Positions 1 through 9,036 of a stretch of 64,000 nt of DNA are shown one piece after another. Below the pieces are notes generated by a model. That model searched no databases, was not told the origin of the DNA, and worked only from the letters and a program-made list of their open reading frames with translations. Source of the DNA: Pegea sp. RAD2-039 (taxonomy: Eukaryota; Chordata; Thaliacea; Salpida; Salpidae); contig JAQGEQ010000354.1 of the NCBI GenBank assembly GCA_034620365.1, positions 62,001 through 126,000 of the forward strand, read 5' to 3'. Numbering within the stretch: position 1 is the first letter of the stretch; the number at the start of each line of letters is the position of its first letter. Both the position numbers and the translations under genes were made by a program.

Positions 1-102
1 AGACAGTAAAAAGACACAAAAAAATATTAAATACTTATAAGCCTTATTCAATACAATATAACCTAATATCACTTATTCAAATAGAATGAATATTTTTTGT
101 AG

Positions 103-3100
103 GATGTTATGTACTAAACTACTTATACTCTTGTTCAAATCGTCTATCGTTTGTTGCTGATGAATTAATGCAGTTATATGCTCACATTACCAAAATCTCT
201 TGGTTTGAAACCGACAAAGATCAATGGTTTTTTCGTGATGTTATCCCCGAAATCTCCAAATTCTTGCAAGTACATCCATTCATCTAAATGATCATTAAAT
301 TGGGATTAATACTTCTTTTTACAGGGTGATGTGGACAAATGTACAACTGGAGTACAACTCTTCAAAAAGTTAGTTGAAAATATGAACAGTATGCAAAATT
401 TCAAGCCACTAAAACGGCACTGGAAAGTCGCGTCTTCTTTTCGCGATGCTTCTTTACATCAAATATTCCGAATTGCATGTGATTTATTGTCTTTAGTATC
501 AACCAATCAGATGCAAGAAAATCAGCAGGTCAACCAATCAGAACACCATCACAATTTATTTCACTCTAATCTTTATAGGGTTTTGTAGCTTCAGTTTTAG
601 AGCTATCACTAGCTTGCTTGTCATATGACTTCATCGGGACTTCTGTTGATGAATCTAGTGATGATTTATCCACTGTTCAAATTCCTACGAGCTGGCGCGA
701 AAATTTTGTCAACCTTACAACCTCCCATCTCTTCTTCAATCTTTACAAAACGTCAGTAGTCGAGTGTTGATGACGTCACATGACTCTTCATTGCGCAGAC
801 TGCCTGCCAATCTATCAGCTTTGGTTATTTCGTGTCTAGTTCAAATCGTTTCTATTCGTCGCTCACTTTTCAACAACCTCGAGCGTTCCAAGTTCCTTAA
901 TGACGTCATCAAGGGAATTAAAGAGATGCTGGAAACATCGCAGGTAAATCACCACTTGTCAACCAACCCATCGACACTTGTTGTCATAGAAACTAGTTGA
1001 TGAAGTCGCGTTTCACGAGTTTTGTCGGATGCTTGCTCGATTAAAAGCAAATTATCAATTAAGTGAGTTAGTGAAGATCACCTTGTACGCCGACTGCATG
1101 CGATTAATCGCGAGCTTCACCATCAACTCCCTACGTCACTGTCACTTCTCACAAAACTCTGTTCATTACCTTCTCAGTCTCTGGCAGGTCGGTCACTATC
1201 TGATATTGACCTGTAACCTAGCAACAGATTTCCTTGACAACAGAGATTAGCGAGTAGCGTGCCCTACGTGAAAGCACAAGAACCTCATTATCTTGAGACT
1301 TATATGCCGGAAGTTTTCAAAGCATTTTTGGAATCCTCCTTACAGTCGGTTGACATTAGCTTCAGGTTGTCATGGCAACCACTTTCTACGCATGTGCACT
1401 AACTGCTGTTTGCAGGGACGGAACAGAAAAGCGGTTTGAAGAATTAAACTTGATTCAGCAACAACTCGATCAAGTTTCAACCATCGCGCGTTGCGGTTAC
1501 CCTGTTACTTGTCAGGTGATTATAACGTCATCACCGCTCATGCCCTATAAAATCGTTGTTTGGTTACTAGTTGCTTGGTCGATCATACGATGAAAACATT
1601 GAAGTTCTTCGCAACTTGTTATCAAAAGATCCAACTAATATACACCAGCTGCAAGTGGTCCTTGGTAAGCTTACCTGGGTCGTTTATCTGATCGGAGCAG
1701 TGATAGGAGGTCGGGTTTCTTTTGCTGCCACCGATGATCATGATATAATGGACGGGGCGCTAGTGATTCGTGTCCTGCAACTGATGGAATTGACTGACAA
1801 GTAAGGATTGTAATCTTCGGGAATTACAATAATTTTCGCCTCCTTTTACGCAGTCGATTGTCGAATGGAAACGGAGTTGCTTCCATTGATTCCGCCATTT
1901 TGTATTTTTTTGAACAGTTCCGGAAAGTTTACATCGGAGAGCAAGTCCAGAAGATATCGAAGGTTGTTGAGCGCCTTCTAGTGGTCGATTATCAAATAGT
2001 TTGTTTGTAGATCTACAAACGTTTGAATGAAGTTCTTTCGATTAAAGATGACAATGGTGTTCTTGACATTATCATCAAAAAAATGTAGGTGCCCTTGATT
2101 AATCGACGCCCACTCCATCCCTGTGTTCTCGTAGAATCACTAATCTGAAATATTGGAGTGAAAGCAGTGAGATCTTATCAAAGACTCTCAATTTATTAAA
2201 TGAACTTTCAATTGGTTTTAGTTCAGTGAGAAAGTTAAAGAAGTTACCAACAGTTCAAGTTCTACTTGAAAAAGATCCTGTAAGTAAAAACTTCTTCATC
2301 TTTTTCTGTTCCTTGTTTTCTGATCATCACTCTTTGATCTTTATCTTCTAATCTTTATCTTGTAATTAATCTTTATCTTCTAATCTTTATCTTCTGTTCC
2401 TCATCTTCTGATCTTCATCTCCTAATTTTTATCTTCTGATCATCACTCTTTGATCTTCATGTTCTGATCTTCATCTTTTGATCTTCATCTTCTGATCTTC
2501 ATCTTCTAATCTTCACCTTTTGACCTTCATCTTCTAATCTTCATCTTCTGATCTTCTGATCTTCATCTTTTAATCTTCATCTTATGATCCTCATTTTTTG
2601 ATCTTCATCTTCCAGACCACGCTTCTTCCTTTTCTTAGCATCAACAGTAAATTAGAAAACACTAGATGTCGCACTACCTTCTATAAATCTATCGGGCGCC
2701 TCCTCATCACTGATCTAGGTTAGCTCTTATCTTCACCGCTTTTTGTAATCGCTCACCACATGCTACGTCACAGGTGACGCAGAAGAACGCTTTCGCAGCT
2801 TCATGAGTCCCATCATCCGAACGATCTCACCTCTCAAACAACTTGTCGTCAACTTGGCACAAAACAACGAGTAAGTTGACGCACAAGACTTCGTGATGTC
2901 ATTATTACGTCATCACTTAACGCAGTGAAGCGTTAAAGGGGTGCGCGATGAATGCAACGATCGCTGTGTCACGTGACTTGCGTGGAATCATCTTCTCATT
3001 CAATTCGAAGACTGCTTATTCACTTTTATTTGATATGATGTTAGTAAGAACCCCAACAACTCCTTTCATCTTCTCATCACTCTTTTTGTCGTAGACATCC

Positions 3101-5400
3101 TGAATTCACAGAACTCCTCCGAAAAGCAGTTGAGATCTGGTCTCATGAACCTCGACTAACTACTCCAGTGTTAAAGGTGAGCTTCAATCGCGTTCCGCTT
3201 CTTCTTATCCATTCATCTCGCTCTTCAGTTGTTCATCGAATTAGTTTTAAATCGCGGACAGAGGTTACAATTCGAAGTTTCCTCACCAAACGGAATTCTT
3301 CTTTTCAAAGAAGCGAGCAAAGCGGTTTGTGTCTTTGGTGAGTTTCTATAACTGGTTTCTACTGACTAACTGGTTTCTACTGACTAACTGGTTGCTACTG
3401 GTCAACTGGTTGCTACTGACTAACTGGTTTCTACTGGTCAACTGGTTGCTACTGACTAACTGGTTTCTACTGGTCAACTGGTTGCTACTGACTAACTGGT
3501 TTCTACTGACTAACTGGTTGCCACTGGTCAACTGGTTTCTACTGACTAACTGGTTGCTACTGGTCAACTGGTTGCTACTGGTCAACTGGTTTCTACTGAC
3601 TAACTGGTTTCTACTGACTAACTGGTTTCTACTGACTAACTGGTTTCTACTGACTAACTGGTTTCTACTGGTCAACTGGTTTCTACTGGTCAACTGGTTT
3701 CTACTGACTAACTGGTTTCTACTGACTAACTGGTTGCTACTGATCAACTGGTTTCTACTGACTAACTGGTTGCTACTGGTCAACTGGTTTCTACTGACTA
3801 ACTGGTTTCTACTGACTAACTGGTTTCTACTGACTAACTGGTTGCTACTGACTAACTGGTTTCTACTGACTAACTGGTTTCTACTGGTCAACTGGTTTCT
3901 ACTGACTAACTGGTTTCTACTGGTCAACTGGTTTCTACTGGTCAACTGGTTTCTACTGACTAACTGGTTTCTACTGACTAACTGGTTGCTACTGGTCAAC
4001 TGGTTTCTACTGACTAACTGGTTTCTACTGACTAACTGGTTTCTACTGACTAACTGGTTGCTACTGACTAACTGGTTTCTACTGGTCAACTGGTTTCTAC
4101 TGACTAACTGGTTGCTACTGGTCAACTGGTTGCTACTGGTCAACTGGTTGCTACTAGCTAGCTGGTTGCTACTGGTCAACTGGTTAATTTAAAATTGTTC
4201 TTTTTGAAGGAGCTTGTTTATTGGAAAGCACTGATCTTCCAAAAGAGAAGTTTTATTCTCATCGACTCAAAGGAATTATCTTAATATTTCGTTTATTAAA
4301 AAATGCACTTTGTGGCGGGTATGTGAATTTTGGGATGTTTTGTCTCTACAAAGATCCGTGTCTTGATGATGCTTTGAATATCTTCATCAAACTTGTCACA
4401 TCTTTACCTTCAGCTGCTTGCATATTAGTGAGTCACTAACCAATCAGCAACCAATCATCAACCAATCATCAACCAATTAACCATCCACAGGAATACCCCA
4501 AACTAGCAAACGCTTATTTCACTTTATTCGAAGTTATCACTCAAGATCACATCACATTTATCTCACGACTTTCTTCAAATATCATCTATCATCTTCTATC
4601 CACTGTCATCGAAGGAATCACAGCTATTGGTATGTGACGTCATCAAACACACGTGACGTCATCAATCTGTTGAGCAGATACGACAACTTCAACCAGCTGT
4701 TGCATCTCTCTTGATCATATCGTAACCTACCTCTTCAATACTCACACGCGAAGCCAGTTGCTTAGCAACGGCGACTCGTTGTTAACGACGGGTAAACTTC
4801 ATTGTGATGAGCTTCAGAATCAGCGGGAGCAACATTTCCTTCGCGTCATGATGGAACGTCCAGATGTCCTCCAATCAGTAAGCGCGTGTTCTTGTTGAAC
4901 GCGAAACGACGATTGTTCTTTGTCAGGCTCTTTCTAGTATTCTGCATATTGTAATGTTTGAAGATTTTCGAAATCTTTGGAGTCTATCCCGTCCTCTACT
5001 CGCCCTGATCCTTGTGTATCCGGAGGTTTGTCGCTTCTCGCGCATCTTCACTTTTCACCTACTAATTTGCATATTAGTATTTTGAGACTTTAGAGAAGAG
5101 TTTGTGCGAAGCGAACAACGAACACGGGGCACTCAACTACACCGAGATGAACGCTTGTTTCGTGTTTCTTATGCAAGGAGTTGAAAAAAATCTGCATCTA
5201 AAGACCAGGGACAGGTGCCCTAAACGCCCTAAATGCTCCAAAATCCTCTTTTCATTCATCTTTCCGTCAGATTCACTCAAAATATGACCCCTTTTCGTCG
5301 AGAAGTTGTCAACTTACTGCGATCAGATCCGACGAGACCACGAGAAGACGGAGCTCTTGACTACAGTCAACCAACACCTTCTTCTAATATGATGTCATAG
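103..5400 (+). CDS. XPO7: Exportin-7 (XPO7), N-terminus outside window
   Basis: Importin-beta-family HEAT-repeat nuclear transport receptor that works with RanGTP. Exons: 103-269, 325-495, 579-751, 799-943, 990-1187, 1244-1365, 1416-1515, 1571-1800, 1854-1962, 2011-2084, 2135-2279, 2616-2718, 2774-2870, 2926-3039, 3095-3176, 3229-3337, 4210-4427, 4491-4629, 4678-4877, 4927-5025, 5078-5214, 5271-5400. They give 1,019 residues in one frame. Family-diagnostic stretches include [57 protein letters not shown] and [12 protein letters not shown], and the last three residues are MMS as in vertebrate XPO7. Human XPO7 is 1,087 residues, so roughly the first 70-80 are missing upstream. Most introns are about 45-60 nt; two (2280-2615 and 3338-4209) are expanded by tandem repeats. 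RANBP17 is the only close relative; XPO7 is preferred as the ancestral form. Confidence 0.93.
2290..2611. repeat. Pyrimidine-rich imperfect tandem repeat in XPO7 intron 11
   Basis: Nearly the whole 336-nt intron consists of drifting copies of a roughly 14-16 nt unit such as TGATCTTCATCTTC or TAATCTTCATCTTC. After the GTAAGT donor there is no AG dinucleotide until the acceptor CCAG at 2612-2615. The units repeat CTAAT/CTGAT, which resemble metazoan branch-point cores, followed by pyrimidines. Confidence 0.85.
3349..4184. repeat. 18-bp minisatellite, about 46 copies, in XPO7 intron 16
   Basis: Strictly 18-bp units, TTTCTACTGACTAACTGG and variants, differ mainly at two places: TTT/TTG at the start and ACTGACTAAC/ACTGGTCAAC in the middle. 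No unit has gained or lost a base, so the array stays open in one frame on each strand (287 and 277 codons). Those ORFs are a by-product of a 3n unit without stops and are not called as genes. The array sits between donor 3338 (GTGAGT) and acceptor 4209. It contains no AG until a variant unit near 4155, close to the real acceptor. Confidence 0.95.
4437..4485. repeat. Short CAACCAATCA tandem repeat in XPO7 intron 17
   Basis: Four near-copies of a 10-12 nt unit built on CCAATCA fill most of this 63-nt intron. Two more CAACCAATCA copies lie in XPO7 intron 2 (about 500-545), and a related array lies in a THOC2 intron (18970-19036). Confidence 0.6.
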
Positions 5401-5448
5401 CGGCGGTAGCGATGATGAAGAAGACACGATTTAGCAGATTTTACTATC

Positions 5449-5454
5449 ATTAAA
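5449..5454 (+). terminator. Poly(A) signal ATTAAA of XPO7
   Basis: ATTAAA lies 49 nt after the XPO7 stop codon. It is the common variant of the canonical signal and the first plausible one downstream. Confidence 0.5.
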
Positions 5455-5459
5455 GACTG

Positions 5460-6100
5460 TTCTTTATTAAAAGAACCTCAAAACTAAATGGAATCATCCG
5501 ATTTGATCTTGTTGAAATCCTTTTTAATTAATTTGGTTTTTTACCACCAGTTAGCTTACATTTCATTTTTTATGCGTTAGTCTTATTGTGGGTTTCTTTA
5601 TTTTTGCGTATGGTACGGCAACTGACAAATAAATTGACGAACTCAGCTACAAACAACAATTATATTCACTTCGTAAACTTGTAGTTAGTGGAGCTAAACT
5701 TGTTATAAGCCATTTTGTAAACTACAAGCGAAATAGACTTTAAATAAATTTGAATAATTTCATCTAAAGTTTTACAAGAGTTTAATTCTGAGTTCATCAG
5801 AAACTCGATTCCAAAATCCCAGCAGATCTTCACCACAACTCTTGTTTCTTCCCAAATTCTGTTTAGATATCTAACAATTACAACTGAATAAGATCAAAAA
5901 CCGCAGAATCTTCTACTGTCATAAGATTTACAAATAATTCATCTCGTCTACGAAGTTAGAACTTCCAAAAAACTTTTCTATATTTTACAATACAGCCATC
6001 TATACTAGGGTCATTTATAATTTAAATTTGTGGTTTTTTTAACAATCGGTGTTTTCCAAAAACTTATTTGTTAATAAATGAAAGATACTGTGCTATAAGG
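5460..6100. other. Intergenic, nothing recognised
   Basis: AT-rich sequence after XPO7. No ORF with protein-like composition and no splice-linked exons were seen on either strand. Confidence 0.5.
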
Positions 6101-6109
6101 TGCTATGGG

Positions 6110-6215
6110 TTTGAGCCCGGGCTTCTTTCATTCGGTAGAACAGCTCCGTACCACACACAGTTCTTAATTCTGTCGGCTACATAAAAAAGACCATTAAGTA
6201 ATCGCAGTATATAGA
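6110..6215 (+). repeat. Possible tRNA-derived SINE relic
   Basis: TTCATTCGGTAGAACAGCTC (6127-6146) resembles a tRNA D-arm/A box. CAGTTCTTAATTCTG (6158-6172) resembles a degraded B box (GGTTCGAATCC type), followed by TCGGCTACATAAAAAAGACC, a tail of the kind seen in tRNA-SINEs. The spacing is a little short and no second copy is in the window, so this is tentative. Confidence 0.3.
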
Positions 6216-6379
6216 GTAGAAGAGCTTTGTTCCGAGGCTGTTGTACGAGAAGCCTGATCCGGAGTGTTTGGAGCTACTCTTGGATCTTCAGCACCAAGCC
6301 TAATCGGATTAGATATCAGACAACGCCGGTCTGCTTTGGAGTAATCACTGACATCTTTATTTACTTCCCTTTCATTATT

Positions 6380-6890
6380 GGATTCAGTTACGTAATCACA
6401 GTACTTACTCCCATAGGACCTTCGACTCTCAAGTCCAGGTGAGCAATCAGTAATCTCTTACAGTGGGAAGTTCAATGACACCTCAGATATTGGATGGACC
6501 TTCAACTCCTCGCCCTGCAAATGGTTGTCAAGTAAGTCAAGCAACTTGCGAGGGATCTTTTGACAACACCGGTCGTCACGGCTGAAGTTTTTCAGGATAG
6601 TTTTTTTATCGGGCCAGGCAGTTCTTTTAGCATATTCAAGGCCCCCGAATCTAGCCTGAAATCCACAAATTTTACATTCTTCCAATCCATAAACCATCCA
6701 CTGCATAAAATATTCTCTTTCACCTCGTTAAATCTCGATTTGATGTAGGCAACATTATCTATGATACAGATGACAGAGGCTGGCCAGGCTTTCGCCTTAC
6801 AATGAAGGTGACCATCAACTACGTATCTCTCCATCATCGTCGGAGCTACATAGTTGTCCTGAAGCCCACGGACTTTGTCCACGCTTCCAG
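6380..6890 (-). pseudogene. Unassigned ORF fragments, probably a decayed element
   Basis: On the minus strand two overlapping open stretches (6592-6882 and 6458-6706, different frames) encode W-, C- and D-rich peptide such as WKNVKFVDFRLD and LEECKICGFQARFGG. A third open stretch downstream (about 6240-6390) contains NPIRLGAEDPRVAPN. They look protein-like, are frame-broken relative to one another and have a higher GC than the flanks. I do not recognise the family; an eroded transposon or a processed pseudogene would both fit. Confidence 0.3.
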
Positions 6891-7126
6891 TAATTCTTGA
6901 TCCCTAAGACATATCTCTTAGCGACATCAAACTGTAACCCACATGTCGCTCGAAGCTTCCCCCACCCATCACTTATGCATAAAATCCAATCATCAGATCT
7001 TCATAATAGGGACCTACAGTCACTGTTTCCATCACGAACTTGACAAGATAGCTCTTTTGTTATATTTAAGTTGGGTGACAGTAGAATATTTTGCCGCTTA
7101 GGTAAATGTGTCATCTCTGAATACCT

Positions 7127-7134
7127 TATATAGC
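7127..7134 (+). promoter_or_regulatory. TATA-like box upstream of the coiled-coil gene
   Basis: TTATATAG lies about 130 nt before the first coiled-coil exon. An AATAAA-like stretch at about 7209 and TGGTGAACG at about 7256 would also fit the end of a retroviral-type LTR, so this could be an LTR instead of a host promoter. Confidence 0.25.
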
Positions 7135-7258
7135 CAGTTCATTCTGTAACAGACTGTGATGTGTTCGTGTCGTGTGTATCGTTGTTGCTAGTCGTTAGTT
7201 AACAAAGTTAATAAATTTTAATTGTAAAAATAAGCAGTACAAGTAGTGTTAGAGTGGT

Positions 7259-8412
7259 GAACGAGGCAGCGAAAGGAAGACGACAAGAAAGAAATGAAAG
7301 ACTAAAGAATAAGATTATACCGCTGGAAAAAGTTATTGAAACACAAATTTTAAGATATTTGGATGAAGTTACAAGACTTCAGAACGATCTAAAAATAAAG
7401 GATGAGAAATTTGAACAGGTTTTAAATTAACTTTACAAATAGTTCACATCCTTTTAGATAATAATTATTATAAATTAATTAATAATATCTCAGCTTCTAA
7501 AATAAACTACTTGTTTTAAAGGAAAAAAGAAAGCTACAACTACATGATGAAGAAATTAAAAAAAGTGAAACCAAAATTGAACTATTTCAAGCTCAAGTTA
7601 AAGATATCAAGAATTGTCTTAGAAACATAATGGTGAACCCAACTACTTTTTGTAAAGTCAAATGTTTCTGTAAAATATTATTGCATTTGATTAATAAATA
7701 ATATTAAACAACTTTATTATTAAAGTTTTTAACAACAAAATGATAAGAATTGTAGATTGAACTAAAAGAACTTAAAACTAAGATCCTGCTTGAAATGAAA
7801 ATGGTAGAGAGCTCGTTGAAGCTGAAAACTAAGGAGCTCATTGAAAAGAAGGATTTGTGTGAGATAAAAGGATGATATCTGACATTAGAGGAATATAATT
7901 TTGTTTGAAATGACAGAAGTTGGAAAAGAAAATAGAAAGAAAAGAATATGAAAGTCTAGGAGAGAAAAGTGAACTAAAAAAATATGCGAAAGAAGCACTT
8001 GAAATATTGAATCTTCGAAATAGTGTGAGTTTGATAAATTAACAAATAGATTACAAGAAGATGCAATAGTTTGATTTGTAATTATGATGATATTCAAACA
8101 GGAATTATCGGTTATGAATGACAATTACAATAAAGAAAAAGAAAAAAATAAAGTTTTGGAAGTGAAAAATAACCAACTGAAAATATATGTAGAAGAAGTG
8201 ACAAAAAAAAAAGGGAACTTGTACAAAAAATGTAAAAGTTTAATTAGGGAAACGCTCAACTAAATGAAAAGTTAAGATCATTGCAGGTAAGATCAGTTTT
8301 CTGATATATTAATTAATCTAGTTTAGAAACTGACTAATGATTTTAGGAAAAGAAAAAAAGGAAAAACATTTTTCGTTCTTGTTTTGGATTGAGAAACTTG
8401 TTAGAAAAATAG
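7259..8412 (+). pseudogene. Coiled-coil protein gene with frame breaks
   Basis: Exon-like blocks with good splice sites: about 7259-7418, 7522-7632, 7756-7858, 7917-8024, 8102-8247, 8248-8286, 8347-8412. All encode Lys/Glu-rich heptad-like helix (for example ETQILRYLDEVTRLQNDLK), ending in SCFGLRNLLEK and a stop. Two joins do not keep frame. The clear GTGAGA donor at 7859 joined to acceptor 7916 gives an immediate stop, although the next block is open in its own frame. The step at 8247/8248 would need a 16-nt intron. No in-frame ATG was found for the first block. It is either a recent pseudogene, a gene with unusual splicing, or affected by sequencing errors. The family is not recognised. Confidence 0.5.
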
Positions 8413-9036
8413 TGGAAATAGATTAATTTTAAAGGAGTGAAACAAAAATATGTATTTTGTGTTTATTTATGTTCAATATTAAATGTATGGATCAAAATAT
8501 CAAGAGTTTTTTTTTAGAATTCTTTTAGTTTTAAACTTAGACACTCTTATCATATGATCTCTTTATTTCACTAAATTCTGTTGTTTTAATAAAATGCAAA
8601 AAACTTCAAATTTTCTGTCGTATTTTTAGTAAATAAACTTTTTTTTAATGACTTCAACAGCAGATTTTAATCAACTTAAAATTTTAACATCTTTTATCAA
8701 CTAATTTCATCATTTAATTAATTCTTTAACATATTTAGTTTGAAACTTTATCCTATATTTCAATTTAAAACAAGAAACTTTTTTTAAGATTTCTTCAACA
8801 TTCAAAAGTTTTATTAAAAGTAAAAAAAAAATGCTGAAAATTAAGATCTTTAAAATTTATTTCATATATCTTGTTTAATTTGCTATGATTGGATGAACTT
8901 TGAAAAGTAGATGTGATATGATTTCGATATGTAGTTTGCATCAACGTTTTCTTTGGATAAATCAAAAGAGAACTTATATATTTGAAACAAGAGAGATGTA
9001 AAAATTTATTTTGTGCAAGAAATTCAAGAACTTCTT
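8413..9036. other. Convergent 3' region, no gene
   Basis: AT-rich spacer between the + strand coiled-coil gene and the 3' end of AMBRA1 on the minus strand. It holds several AT-rich poly(A)-like words but no exon-like sequence. Confidence 0.5.

Noticed and set aside
3329..4192. 287-codon (+) and 277-codon (-) ORFs made of six-residue repeats
   Set aside because: They are by-products of an 18-bp stop-free repeat lying entirely within XPO7 intron 16, whose flanking exons join in phase across it.
6110..6190. A functional tRNA gene
   Set aside because: A and B box matches are degraded, no acceptor-stem pairing was found, and a poly-A-like tail follows; a SINE relic fits better.
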